Of a stretch of DNA of 64,000 nt, positions 1 to 8,321 are shown in pieces. The notes under the pieces are model-generated. The model ran no database searches and was not told where the DNA came from. It worked only from the letters and a program-made list of their open reading frames with translations. The stretch is from Pseudomonadota bacterium (GTDB lineage: Bacteria > Pseudomonadota > Gammaproteobacteria > Burkholderiales > Rhodocyclaceae), in assembly GCA_018241665.1 (NCBI GenBank), contig JAFEDK010000005.1:62001-126000 (forward strand), written 5' to 3'. Position 1 is the stretch's first letter, and the number at the start of each line of letters is the position of its first letter. The translations under genes and the position numbers were made by a program.

Positions 1-114
1 GCCGACCTGCTTGCTGACCTGGGCCCGCGTGCAGTCGAGGCGACGTGCGGCGGCGGCCATGCTGCCTTCCTCGACGACGCGGACGAAACTCTCCCAACTG
101 GCCAGCCAGCGCAT
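1..114 (-). CDS. LysR-family transcriptional regulator, N-terminal fragment (runs off the left edge)
   Basis: Reading leftward from an ATG at 114, the first 38 residues begin MRWLASWESFVRVVEEGSM and continue through AAAARRLDCTRAQVSKQVG. This is the winged helix-turn-helix start of a LysR regulator (xFxxVxExGSxxxAAxxLxxxxxxVSxQV). The effector domain lies outside the window, so no ligand can be inferred. It diverges from the MFS transporter gene at 216, the usual layout for a LysR regulator and its target, and a GTCAA/TTGAC inverted repeat lies just upstream of its start. Confidence 0.75.
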   Translation of the reverse strand, partial: MRWLASWESFVRVVEEGSMAAAARRLDCTRAQVSKQVG

Positions 115-116
115 TT

Positions 117-133
117 GTCAATGATTCGTTGAC
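117..133. promoter_or_regulatory. Possible LysR operator between divergent genes
   Basis: GTCAA at 117-121 and TTGAC at 129-133 form a 5-bp inverted repeat with a 7-base centre, immediately upstream of the LysR start in the 101-base gap to the MFS gene. The position fits autoregulation by the LysR protein. The arms are short, so this is a weak inference. Confidence 0.3.
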
Positions 134-215
134 GTAATGCAGCGGATTATCGTCTTTTTAAGAGCGTATGCAAAACCTATAGTCGATCCATCTCCCGCTC
201 ATCCGGATCGCCATC

Positions 216-1436
216 ATGTTCCATACCCTGCGCAAGCCCGATGTCCTGCTCACCACACTGGCGGCCGCCGGCATCCTGCTGGTGACGATGGGCGCCCGCC
301 AGTCCATCGGCCTGTTCGTCAGCCCGCTCAACACATCCACCGGCCTCGGCATCACCACCATCAGCCTGGCGCTGGCCATCGGCCAGTTCAGCTGGGGCGC
401 CATCCAGCCGATCGCCGGCGCCATCGCCGACCGCCACGGGCCACGCCCCGTACTGATCGGCGGGGTGCTGCTGCTGGCCCTCGGCAGTGCCCTGACGCCC
501 TTCGTGGATTCCGCCTTCGGCCTGGTACTGACCCTCGGCCTGCTGTCGGCGATGGGTTCCGGCGCCGGCAGCTTCTCGGTGCTGATCGGCGCCGCCGCCC
601 AGCGCATGCCGGCGGAAGCCCGCGGCGCGGCATCCGGCGTCATCAATGCCGGCGGCTCCTTCGGCCAGTTTGTCTTTGCACCGGTGCTGCAGGGGTTGAT
701 CCAGGCCCTCGGCTGGATGGGCGCGATGTGGTCGCTGGCGCTCATGACCCTCGGCGCCCTGCCGCTGGTGAACAAGCTCACCGACCGGCCGGTCACCCAG
801 GTTCATCACACAGACGCAGCCAGCGACGGCGGCCTGCGCCAAGCTATCGGCACCGCGCTGCGCAACCGGGACTACCTGCTGCTGCACGCCGGCTTCTTCA
901 CCTGCGGCTTCCACATCGCCTTCCTGGTCACCCACCTGCCCGGCGAGGTGAACCTGTGCGGCCTGCCCGCGTCGGTGGCGAGCTGGTCGCTGGCGATCAT
1001 CGGCCTGGCCAACGTGCTCGGCAGCCTGTACGCCGGCGCCTGCATCTCGCGCTATCGCAGCAAGCACGTGCTGGCGGTGATGTATGCCTCGCGTGCTCTA
1101 CTCATCGGCTGGTACCTGCTGGCGCCGCATACCGCGACGACCTTCTACCTGTTCGCCGCCGGCCTCGGTGCCACCTGGCTGGCCACCGTGCCCCCCACCG
1201 CCGGCATCGTCGGCAAGCTGTTCGGCATCCGCTACCTGGCCACGCTGTTCGGGCTGACCCTGCTGTCCCATCAGGTCGGCGGCTTCCTCGGTGCCTGGCT
1301 GGGCGGCCTGGCCGTGGCCCGCTTTGGCGACTACAGCTGGATGTGGTACGCCGACATGGCGCTGGCGCTGTTCGCCGCGCTGGTCAACCTGCCGATCCGC
1401 GAAGCGCCGGTAGCCCGCAAGCTGGCCACGGCCTAA
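216..1436 (+). CDS. MFS transporter
   Basis: A 406-residue hydrophobic protein of about 12 membrane segments with the major facilitator superfamily pattern. The first half carries the loop-2/3 type sequence ADRHGPRPVLIGG (about residues 70-82), a good match to the G-x-x-x-D-R-x-G-R-R signature. MFS proteins of this kind (YbfB/oxalate-formate-like) are inner-membrane secondary transporters or drug/metabolite exporters. The substrate cannot be told from sequence. It faces away from the partial LysR gene, which may control it. Its 3' end nearly meets the converging chemoreceptor gene (13-base gap). The start has only a weak ribosome-binding site. Confidence 0.85.
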   Translation: MFHTLRKPDVLLTTLAAAGILLVTMGARQSIGLFVSPLNTSTGLGITTISLALAIGQFSWGAIQPIAGAIADRHGPRPVLIGGVLLLALGSALTPFVDSAFGLVLTLGLLSAMGSGAGSFSVLIGAAAQRMPAEARGAASGVINAGGSFGQFVFAPVLQGLIQALGWMGAMWSLALMTLGALPLVNKLTDRPVTQVHHTDAASDGGLRQAIGTALRNRDYLLLHAGFFTCGFHIAFLVTHLPGEVNLCGLPASVASWSLAIIGLANVLGSLYAGACISRYRSKHVLAVMYASRALLIGWYLLAPHTATTFYLFAAGLGATWLATVPPTAGIVGKLFGIRYLATLFGLTLLSHQVGGFLGAWLGGLAVARFGDYSWMWYADMALALFAALVNLPIREAPVARKLATA

Positions 1437-1449
1437 GCGGCAAACCCGC

Positions 1450-3477
1450 TCAGGGCAGGCGGAAGCGGGCGATGTCCTGCTCCAGGTGGCCGGCCAGCGC
1501 CTTCAGCTGATGGGCGGTCTGGGCCGTCTCACCGGAATTGACGCTGTTGCGCTCGGCCATCTGGGCAATACCCTCCACCCGGCGGGCAATCTCGGTACTG
1601 GCGGCGCTCTGCTCCCGCAGGGCGTCGCTGATCTCGTTGATGGCCTGCACCGTGCGCTCCGAGCCGTCGCGGATCTCGGCGATCGCGCTGCCCGCCTGGC
1701 CGGCCCGTCCAACCCCTTCACCGACCCGGCCGACACCCTCCTCCATGGCACGCACCGCATCCTGCGTGCTGTCCTGGATCGCCTTGACCATCGCGGCGAT
1801 CTCCTGCGTCGATTGGCCGGTGCGCTCGGCCAGCTTGCGCACCTCGTCGGCGACGACGGCAAAACCGCGCCCCTGCTCGCCGGCGCGGGCCGCCTCGATG
1901 GCCGCATTGAGGGCCAGCAGATTGGTCTGGTCGGCGATTTCCTTGATCGTGCCGACGATCGCCGAGATCTGCGTCGAGCGCTCGCCGAGGCTGCCGACGA
2001 TGCCGGCAGTGCGCTGCACCACCTCCGAGATCCGGTTGATGTCGTCGATGGTCCGGCTCACCACCTCGCCGCCCTCCTGGGCCAGCTGCCCGGCCTGGCT
2101 GGCCTCGCCCTGGGCATCCTGGGCATTGGAGGAAATATGGTTGATGCCGACGGTCATCTGCTCGACCGCTGCCGCCATCGCCGAGGCCGCATCACTCTGG
2201 CCGGACGAGCTGGCCGCCACCTCGCCGGAGGCCGCCACCAGGCTATCGGCCGCCAGAGACAGATCGTCGGCCGTCTGGCGCGCGCCGCGCAGCAGCAGCG
2301 CGATCGACTCGCTCATGCGATTGAAGGCGCCGGCGACACGCTGCAGTTCGTCCCGGCAGGGGAGCGCCACCTTCACCGTCAGATCGCCATCGGCAACCCG
2401 CTCGGCGCTCGCCGCCAGGCTCTCCACCGCCCCGCCGATCGCCGATGACACCGCGGCCAACAGGTAGATGATCAGCAGTGACACGCCGACCGCGACCGTC
2501 ACGGTGATCGCGAAAGTCCGCAGCAGGCGCGCATGGCGCACCGCCAGCAGATCCTCCAGGGTCGGGATCAGTGCCTTGAAGGTGTGCTCGTAGAGCCCGT
2601 CGATCGTTGCCGTGGTGCGCGAGAACCAGTCCGCCGGCAGGGTCTCGTAACGGCCCCCCAGGATGTCCTGGCGCACCACCACGGTCAGCGCCTTCAGCTG
2701 CGGGCCGGCCTCGCTTTCCAGGCGCTCCACCGCCGCTGCCAGCCCGGGCCGCTCCACGCCGGCCTTCTTCAGCTCCTTGACGACGCTCTGGTAGCGCGCC
2801 TCGCTGACCGCCAGCAGCGCAGCCAGGTCTTCCCGGTCGCGGTCAGTGGCGGCCTTCTGGGTCAGCAGCTGATTGCCCATCGCCCGCATCTTGCCGATGC
2901 GCTCGATCACGTCCGGCAGGCGGGCCAGCGTGGCATCCACCAGATAGAAGCCGTCGGCCTCCGAATCCAGCAGCAGGCCCGACACGGTGATCACATCGTC
3001 CCCGTAGTCCAGCAGGTGCTCGATCAACGCCCTGTGCGCCAGCCGGTTTGCGGTGGCATCCATGCTGCCGCCAGTGGCGACCAGACGCGCCCACTCGTCG
3101 CGGACGTCCTGCCACTTGCGTGCTGTCGGCGCCAGGAGCGGCGCAGCTTTCAGCACCGCGTCCACCTCATCCATCCAGCGGGTGGCCTGGGCCGCCGCCT
3201 CGCCCGCGCGTCCCCGCGCCGCCTCCTGACCGGACAGCACGCTGGTCATCAGGCCCCGGTGCCGCTGCACTTCCTGCAGCGCATGCAACGCGGGGGTCAG
3301 GGCGCGGACACCAACCTGCTCATTGCGGGTCGCCTCGACGGCCCCCCACAGGTTGAAGCCCAGGAAGCCGCCCAGGCCGGCCAGCGCACACACCACACAG
3401 ACACTGATCAGCGCGAACTTGCCGCGGAACCCCAGGCGGTTGAGCAAGGCCACGGCCGGCGCGAGAAATAGCTTCAT
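1450..3477 (-). CDS. Methyl-accepting chemotaxis protein with a large periplasmic NIT-like sensor region
   Basis: 675 residues. A first membrane helix lies at about residues 22-46, a periplasmic region of about 270 residues follows, a second helix lies near 318-345, then a HAMP region and a long cytoplasmic signalling domain with the hairpin-tip sequence [43 protein letters not shown] (positions about 525-570; tip motif E-x-A-x-x-T-N-L-L-A-L-N). The periplasmic part has a [17 protein letters not shown] stretch typical of NIT (nitrate/nitrite-type) four-helix sensors, so a small anion ligand is possible but unproven. The protein ends without a CheR-tethering pentapeptide. It signals to CheA/CheW; no che genes are in the window. 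Confidence 0.92.
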   Translation of the reverse strand: MKLFLAPAVALLNRLGFRGKFALISVCVVCALAGLGGFLGFNLWGAVEATRNEQVGVRALTPALHALQEVQRHRGLMTSVLSGQEAARGRAGEAAAQATRWMDEVDAVLKAAPLLAPTARKWQDVRDEWARLVATGGSMDATANRLAHRALIEHLLDYGDDVITVSGLLLDSEADGFYLVDATLARLPDVIERIGKMRAMGNQLLTQKAATDRDREDLAALLAVSEARYQSVVKELKKAGVERPGLAAAVERLESEAGPQLKALTVVVRQDILGGRYETLPADWFSRTTATIDGLYEHTFKALIPTLEDLLAVRHARLLRTFAITVTVAVGVSLLIIYLLAAVSSAIGGAVESLAASAERVADGDLTVKVALPCRDELQRVAGAFNRMSESIALLLRGARQTADDLSLAADSLVAASGEVAASSSGQSDAASAMAAAVEQMTVGINHISSNAQDAQGEASQAGQLAQEGGEVVSRTIDDINRISEVVQRTAGIVGSLGERSTQISAIVGTIKEIADQTNLLALNAAIEAARAGEQGRGFAVVADEVRKLAERTGQSTQEIAAMVKAIQDSTQDAVRAMEEGVGRVGEGVGRAGQAGSAIAEIRDGSERTVQAINEISDALREQSAASTEIARRVEGIAQMAERNSVNSGETAQTAHQLKALAGHLEQDIARFRLP

Positions 3478-3632
3478 GGGAACACCTGCGACACGTTGAA
3501 TTCAGACCCATCATCAGCAGTGACGAAGGGGCATTCATTGATTGCCGACAAGAAGCGCCAACGATAGCCGCCCCACGCCCCGGCCGCATATCCACCATGT
3601 GCGACGAAATGCGGCGAAAAACACGAAAATGC

Positions 3633-3661
3633 TTGCCAACCTCAAAACCGGTTGGTACTAT
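3633..3661 (+). promoter_or_regulatory. Sigma-70 promoter for the tRNA-Gly/tRNA-Thr unit
   Basis: TTGCCA at 3633-3638 and TACTAT at 3656-3661 are separated by exactly 17 bases. The -10 box is followed by GCGCCCGC, a GC-rich discriminator of the kind found at stringently controlled stable-RNA promoters. It lies 95 bases upstream of tRNA-Gly, with no gene in between. Confidence 0.65.
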
Positions 3662-3711
3662 GCGCCCGCTTTTTGCAGTTGCCGAAACATTCGCAACCCA
3701 CCCGATTTCGC

Positions 3712-3741
3712 AAAGAGTCCAATCTTCCGGTTGGACTCTTT
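3712..3741 (+). other. Strong hairpin in the tRNA leader
   Basis: AAAGAGTCCAA (3712-3722) and TTGGACTCTTT (3731-3741) form a perfect 11-bp stem with an 8-base loop, between the tRNA promoter and the tRNA-Gly 5' end at 3757. It looks like a terminator or processing stem but lies inside the expected leader. It could be an attenuator, an RNase recognition stem, or a leftover 3' trailer of a lost upstream tRNA. Confidence 0.55.
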
Positions 3742-3756
3742 GTTTTCAGGTAGTAC

Positions 3757-3832
3757 GCGGCAGTAGCTCAGTTGGTAGAGCGCAACCTTGCCAAGGTTGA
3801 GGTCGAGAGTTCGAGACTCTTCTGCCGCTCCA
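3757..3832 (+). tRNA. tRNA-Gly (anticodon GCC)
   Basis: 76 bases with CCA encoded. The acceptor stem GCGGCAG pairs with CTGCCGC; the anticodon arm AACCT/AGGTT closes the loop TTGCCAA with anticodon GCC; the T arm contains GTTCGAG. It is followed 73 bases later by tRNA-Thr and shares its promoter and terminator. Confidence 0.97.
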
Positions 3833-3905
3833 GTCAAAAGCGCAGCGCCCATCATAAGGCGTTTCGTTGTCACCGGGCCTTCTGGCCTGCGACATGCCGG
3901 TTCCG

Positions 3906-3980
3906 GCTCATGTAGCTCAGTGGCAGAGCACTCCCTTGGTAAGGGAGAGGTCGGCAGTTCAATCCTGCCCATGAGCACCA
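3906..3980 (+). tRNA. tRNA-Thr (anticodon GGT)
   Basis: 75 bases with CCA encoded. The acceptor stem GCTCATG pairs with CATGAGC; the anticodon stem CTCCC/GGGAG closes the loop TTGGTAA with anticodon GGT; the T arm contains GTTCAATCC. Gly-Thr tRNA pairs often sit upstream of tuf in proteobacteria, but here the next gene is the acetate-kinase fusion. Confidence 0.97.
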
Positions 3981-3988
3981 GCACTTGC

Positions 3989-4020
3989 CACAAAGGCCGA
4001 CCTCCGGGTCGGCCTTTGTG
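3989..4020 (+). terminator. Terminator of the tRNA-Gly/tRNA-Thr transcript
   Basis: CACAAAGGCCGAC (3989-4001) and GTCGGCCTTTGTG (4008-4020) form a perfect 13-bp stem with a 6-base loop starting nine bases after the tRNA-Thr CCA end. The 3' arm contains TTT. The GC-rich stem makes it an effective factor-independent terminator. Confidence 0.8.
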
Positions 4021-4229
4021 CTTTCCGGCCTCCCCCCGCACTGTCTTCCGCCGGCGCCCCCTCCGCAGGGAATCCATCGCCCCTTCATCCGGCTGACGTC
4101 CGCACGAACTATCCTGTGAGCTGAACAGCGACACGCCACGGCACCATTTGGCCTTTGATGCATTGCAACAGGAACGCTATCCTGTCGCCATCCTTTCATT
4201 CAGCTCCACTCTTTCAAGCGAGACACAGC

Positions 4230-6539
4230 GTGAGCGACATCGATCTGAAACGCTTCTTCCTGGAACAGGTGCGCCTGTTCGAGCATTTCCCGGCCGACAA
4301 GGTCGAGGAGATCGTGGCCAGTGGGCGCCTGGCCACCTACGAAGGCAACGAGGCCATCCTGGAAACCGGTGACGAGGGCCAGTACCTCGGCGTGCTGATC
4401 ACCGGCCACGCGGAGATCTCGGTCACCGACAACACCGGCACCCGCACGGTGCTGACGCAGCTCGGCCCGGGCGACGTGTTCGGCGTGATGTCCACCCTCA
4501 CCGGCGACCGCGTGACCGCCGACGTGATCGCCGGCAACCGCTGCTACGTGCTGCTGATCCCGCTGGAGACCTTCAACAGCCACATCCTCACCAACCCGAA
4601 GGCCATCGGCTACCTGTCGCGAATGCTCCTCGAGCGCATGCGCAGCATGTCGCTGGACATCGTGTCGGCCAAATCGTCCGCCGCCTCGGTGCTGTCCCTG
4701 CACTCCGCCCACCCGGGCAAGGTGATCGCCCTCAACGTGGGCCTCAGCCAGATCCACTTCGGCATCTACGACACCCGCGACCTCGGCTCCGACGTCCACG
4801 GCATCATCGACAACGCCGACGAGTACGTGTCGCGCATCAGCGTGATGGTCGGCCCACAGGTCAAGACCATCACCCGCGACCCCTTCCCGCTGTCCGAGCT
4901 GTTCCAGGTCATGCAGGACTCCACGCGCCAGCTTGGCGACGCCTTCGCCTTCGAGCTCGATGAAATCTGCGCAGTCGGCCACCGGGTCGTCCATGGCGGC
5001 AACCGCTTCGCCGCCGCGGCGGTCATCACGCCGGCCGTCATCGCCGACATCGAGGCCCTGTCCGTCTTCGCCCCGCTGCACAACCCGGTCAATGTGGCCG
5101 GCATCCGCGAAGCCCTCAAGCAGCTGCCCGACGTGCCCCACGTGGCGGTCTTCGATACCGCCTTCCACCAGACCCTGCCGCCCTACGCCTACCTGTACGG
5201 CCTGCCCTACGACCTCTACAAGCAGGACGGCATCCGCCGCTACGGCTTCCACGGCACCTCCCACCGCTACGTGTCGCTGAAGTCGGCCGAGGTACTGAAG
5301 CGCCCCCTCGGCGAGCTCGAAATCGTCTCCTGCCACCTGGGTATCGGCGCCTCGGTGTGCGCCATCGACCACGGCCGCTCGGTGGACACCTCGATGGGCA
5401 TGACGCCCACCGACGGGCTGATCATGCCCAGCCGCTCCGGCAGCATCGACCCGGCGGTGATGGTGCACCTGATGGAACACCAGCAGATGTCGCCGGAGGC
5501 TCTGTCCACTCTGATCAACACCGAGAGCGGCCTGAAGGGCATCTCCGGCATCTCCAGCAACATCCACGACATCGAGACCGCCGCCGGCAACGGCCACCAC
5601 CGCGCGCTGCTGGCCCACAAGGCCTTCTGCTACCAGGTGCGCAAGAACATCGGCGCCTACGTGGCGGCCATGGGCGGCATCGACGTGCTGGCCTTCACCG
5701 GCGACATCGGCGAGACCAGTGCCGCGGTGCGCAGCCTGGCCTGCCAGGGCCTCGCCTACATGGGCATCAAGCTCGATGAAGAGAAGAACCGCAACCTCGG
5801 CAAGGTGGATGATTTCGCGATCATCTCCACCGACGACTCGCCGGTGACCATCCTCGTCATCTGCAACGACGACGAGCGCCTGGTGGCCTGGGAAACCCTG
5901 CGCGCCATCGAAAGGGACGAGCTGATCCGCGAGGCCAAGGCCGAGGAAAAGGCGCCGATGCCGATCCCCATCGAGATCTCGGCCCACCACGTGCATCTCT
6001 CCCAGGCCGATGTGGAAAAACTGTTCGGCCCCGGCCATCAGCTCACCCCGGAACACGAGCTGTCCCAGCCCGGCCAGTTCGCCTGTGCCGAGAAGGTCCA
6101 TCTGGTCGGCCCCAAGGGGCGCATCGCCAACGTGCGCGTGCTCGGCCCGACCCGCAAGGAAACCCAGGTCGAGATCGCCATGACCGAGCAATTCAAGGTC
6201 GGCCTGCAGCCGCCGATCCGCGAGTCCGGCGACCTCGCCAACACGCCGGGCATCACCCTCGAAGGGCCGGCCGGCAGCACCACCATCGAACGCGGCGTGA
6301 TCTGCGCCCAGCGCCACATCCACATGACGCCGGAAGACGCGCGCCGCCTGCGGGTGCGCGACAAGTACGTGGTGCGCGTGCGGGTCGAGGGCGAGCGCGA
6401 GCTGATCTTCGGCGACGTGATCGTGCGGGTCAGCCCGAGCTACCGGCTGGCGATGCACATCGACACCGACGAGGGCAACGCCGCCAACATCCGCACCGGC
6501 ATGCTCGGCTACATCGAGGAAATCCAGAGCCGCCACTGA
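4230..6539 (+). CDS. Fusion protein: cyclic-nucleotide-binding domain + acetate kinase domain + PduL phosphotransacylase domain
   Basis: 769 residues from a GTG at 4230 (reads VSDIDLKRFFLEQVRLF); an in-frame ATG at 4155 would add 25 residues that do not look like part of the domain. Residues about 8-140 are a cNMP/CRP-type effector domain (GDEGQYLGVLITGHAEI, LGPGDVFG). About 163-560 is an acetate/propionate kinase fold with RVVHGG, APLHNP, FDTAFHQT, RYGFHGTSHRYVS, CHLGIGAS and SRSGSIDP. About 575-765 is a PduL-type phosphotransacylase with HHVHLS and QRHIHMTP metal-binding histidines. Together the two enzymes would interconvert acyl-CoA and acid plus ATP, with regulation by a cyclic nucleotide. 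The kinase phosphate loop is altered (NVGLSQIH where N-x-G-S-S-S-x-K is usual), so kinase activity is uncertain. It stands alone in transcription. Confidence 0.88.
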   Translation: MSDIDLKRFFLEQVRLFEHFPADKVEEIVASGRLATYEGNEAILETGDEGQYLGVLITGHAEISVTDNTGTRTVLTQLGPGDVFGVMSTLTGDRVTADVIAGNRCYVLLIPLETFNSHILTNPKAIGYLSRMLLERMRSMSLDIVSAKSSAASVLSLHSAHPGKVIALNVGLSQIHFGIYDTRDLGSDVHGIIDNADEYVSRISVMVGPQVKTITRDPFPLSELFQVMQDSTRQLGDAFAFELDEICAVGHRVVHGGNRFAAAAVITPAVIADIEALSVFAPLHNPVNVAGIREALKQLPDVPHVAVFDTAFHQTLPPYAYLYGLPYDLYKQDGIRRYGFHGTSHRYVSLKSAEVLKRPLGELEIVSCHLGIGASVCAIDHGRSVDTSMGMTPTDGLIMPSRSGSIDPAVMVHLMEHQQMSPEALSTLINTESGLKGISGISSNIHDIETAAGNGHHRALLAHKAFCYQVRKNIGAYVAAMGGIDVLAFTGDIGETSAAVRSLACQGLAYMGIKLDEEKNRNLGKVDDFAIISTDDSPVTILVICNDDERLVAWETLRAIERDELIREAKAEEKAPMPIPIEISAHHVHLSQADVEKLFGPGHQLTPEHELSQPGQFACAEKVHLVGPKGRIANVRVLGPTRKETQVEIAMTEQFKVGLQPPIRESGDLANTPGITLEGPAGSTTIERGVICAQRHIHMTPEDARRLRVRDKYVVRVRVEGERELIFGDVIVRVSPSYRLAMHIDTDEGNAANIRTGMLGYIEEIQSRH

Positions 6540-6549
6540 GCCCCGCAGG

Positions 6550-6584
6550 GCAAGGAAACTCGGGACGCCCCGGTGTTTCCTTGC
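6550..6584 (+). terminator. Hairpin after the acetate-kinase fusion gene
   Basis: GCAAGGAAAC (6550-6559) and GTTTCCTTGC (6575-6584) form a 10-bp stem with a 15-base loop, ten bases after the stop codon, between converging genes. There is no clear T-tract, so a terminator role is likely but not certain. Confidence 0.55.
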
Positions 6585-6617
6585 ACGTGGCGGCGGCGCC
6601 TCGAGCGCGATGACGCG

Positions 6618-6797
6618 CTAGTCGTTGCGCTCGAGGAAGCGCCGGGTCGCCAGGCGCAGGAAATCCATCTGCTGGCGGAAAGCCCGGCAGCCCCCGCAGA
6701 ACAACAGGTGCAGGCCCAGACGCATCCTTTCGGCGCGGCCCAGTGGGCGGTCCAGCGCCTCCGACATCAAATGGGTCGCGTCCTTGCATTTCATCAT
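6618..6797 (-). CDS. Small zinc-finger (zf-HC2) anti-sigma factor
   Basis: 59 residues beginning MMKCKDATHLMSEALDRPLG, with Cys4, His9 and a CGGC pair near residue 34: the C-x..-H-x..-C-x-x-C pattern of the zinc-binding anti-sigma domain. There is no membrane segment, so this is a soluble ZAS protein. Its ATG overlaps the TGA of the sigma gene (ATGA, 6797-6794), which points to translational coupling and to direct control of the adjacent sigma factor. The cysteines could sense metal or thiol stress, as in related pairs. Confidence 0.82.
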   Translation of the reverse strand: MMKCKDATHLMSEALDRPLGRAERMRLGLHLLFCGGCRAFRQQMDFLRLATRRFLERND

Positions 6798-7381
6798 GAT
6801 GCCCGGCCCTCCGCGCCGAACCAGCCGTGGGTAAGACACTGCCGCAGCGCCGCACGGGCCCGGTGCAGGATCACGTTGCAGTTGGTTGTGGTGAGCACCA
6901 GCGTCGCACAGATCTCGTCGGTCTCGAAACCAAGAAACTCGCGCATCATGAAGACCCGCGCGGTGCGTGCCGGCAGCACTTCCAGGCAGGTTTCGAAGAC
7001 CTGCCAGAACTGGCGCTGCGCCAGCGCCTCTTCCGGATCGCCCCACGCCTGCGGCCGCCCCTGCGGGCTCCAGTGCTCGTTGTCCTTGAAGAGCCGGTCG
7101 AAGGCCTCGTCGAGCGCCTCCTCGTCGCGCTCGAAGCTGGATATCTGCACCGTACGGCCACGCTCCCGCAGTGTGTCGATGATCTTGTGGCGCAGGATCG
7201 TGAAGATCCAGGTCTTCAGCGCCGAGCGCCCGGCAAAGCGGTCGATGCCCAGCAGCGCCGACTCGATGGCTTCCTGCACGGCGTCATCCGCCGCCGCCTC
7301 GTCCTGCAGCTGCAGGCGGGCAAACTTCAGCATCTGCGGGCGAAAGCCCGAAATGAGCTCGGCACTTCCGGAGTCGATCAT
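6794..7381 (-). CDS. ECF-type RNA polymerase sigma factor
   Basis: 195 residues with only regions 2 and 4. Region 2 is at about residues 15-85 (LKFARLQLQDEAAADDAVQEA, then FAGRSALKTWIFTILRHKIID). Region 4 is at about 125-190 (LPARTARVFMMREFLGFETDEICATL, then NVILHRARAALRQCL). It is followed by its anti-sigma factor and lies downstream of the RiPP genes, so it probably drives that operon and itself. ECF factors of this kind linked to DUF692/DUF2063 genes respond to heavy-metal or redox stress in other proteobacteria. Confidence 0.9.
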   Translation of the reverse strand: MIDSGSAELISGFRPQMLKFARLQLQDEAAADDAVQEAIESALLGIDRFAGRSALKTWIFTILRHKIIDTLRERGRTVQISSFERDEEALDEAFDRLFKDNEHWSPQGRPQAWGDPEEALAQRQFWQVFETCLEVLPARTARVFMMREFLGFETDEICATLVLTTTNCNVILHRARAALRQCLTHGWFGAEGRAS

Positions 7382-7574
7382 GTCTGGCGCACGGACTGCA
7401 GGGCGGCACGCCCATACGGCTTGGCAAGCTGCCGCCGATGGATCCGGATCTCCCTGCCCGGCCGCCCCGGCCCAGACAGGATCAGTGGCATCAGCATAGC
7501 AAGGAAGCGCCGCGCAGGCTGAAACTTGCCGTCGCCACGCGCCCCCTCAGACCCGGCGTGCCACACCGTGGCGC

Positions 7575-8321
7575 TCAGTTCCGCACTCCCAGCACGACAC
7601 CATGCCGGCAAAGCTCGGCGAGGCTATGCCGGCCGAAATCGAGGAAGGCGGCATCGGCGGGCCGCCCCAGCTCGGCGGCCAGGGCCTCGAGGGCCTGCCG
7701 CCCGCTCCGCTGCCCATCCAGCAGGGCCAGCAGGCGCGCCGTGGCCGGGCTCAAGTCCATGAAGCGCACCGCATCCTGCGCATCCCGGTACACCGCCAGA
7801 TGGACCGGCCCGGGCTGGCGCGGCCGGAAGGCCGGCCCGATGCGTTGCACCGGCCATGTGAAGCCCAGCGACAGCAAGGCCGGATTGGCCAGCGGCACGC
7901 CGTCGAGCAGGTCACCTCCGGGCCGGTGCGGCGGCACGACCACGTCCATCACGTCCACCGCCAGCTCCGCCCATTCGTAGCGCGCCAGCTCGCCGAACCA
8001 GCGTGGCAACGACTGGCGGCAGGCGCCGCTGTCCAGGTAGGCCAGAAACTCCTGCGGGATCTCGCGGAACCACGGCGTCGCACAGCGCCAGTCGCGCAGG
8101 AAGGCGCGGCACAGGCGGGTCCACCGGGCCTCGCCCAGCGTCGCCCGGGCCACCGGAAAGCAGCGGTCGAGGAAACCCCGCAGGCGCTGGAACACCAGTC
8201 CTTCGTACACCACCATGCGGGCGGCCGGCGCCCCCGCCGGACAGGCAACCCGGCGGCCGTGACGCAGGCGCTCGCCGAAGGCGGCCTGCCAGGCCTGCAG
8301 CCCGGCGGCGGGCCCGCTCAC
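7575..8321 (-). CDS. bufC: DUF2063-family partner protein of the MNIO enzyme
   Basis: 248 residues from a GTG at 8321 that overlaps the stop of the upstream gene (GTGA); no ATG fits the frame with a ribosome site. The N-terminal half (LQAWQAAFGERLRHG, then MVVYEGLVFQRLRGFLDRCFPVARATLG) is the helical DUF2063 domain, and the C-terminal half ends RHSLAELCRHGVVLGV. Proteins of this family bind the precursor peptide and work with the DUF692 oxygenase in RiPP maturation (bufferin/HvfC type). The symbol is given by family and gene order only. A 193-base gap without a convincing gene separates it from the sigma gene. Confidence 0.82.
   Translation of the reverse strand: MSGPAAGLQAWQAAFGERLRHGRRVACPAGAPAARMVVYEGLVFQRLRGFLDRCFPVARATLGEARWTRLCRAFLRDWRCATPWFREIPQEFLAYLDSGACRQSLPRWFGELARYEWAELAVDVMDVVVPPHRPGGDLLDGVPLANPALLSLGFTWPVQRIGPAFRPRQPGPVHLAVYRDAQDAVRFMDLSPATARLLALLDGQRSGRQALEALAAELGRPADAAFLDFGRHSLAELCRHGVVLGVRN

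Noticed and set aside
4200-6536. Very long open frame antisense to the acetate-kinase fusion gene
   Set aside because: Its product is rich in Ala, Asp, Gly, His and Val without any domain; it is the usual third-position shadow of a GC-rich gene on the other strand.
7378-7611. 77-codon open frame filling the gap between the DUF2063 and sigma genes, with an ATGA overlap to the sigma start
   Set aside because: The overlap is suggestive, but there is no ribosome site, no hydrophobic or domain pattern, and the composition is Arg/Pro-rich like an off-frame reading. It was left out, though conservation in related operons would change this.
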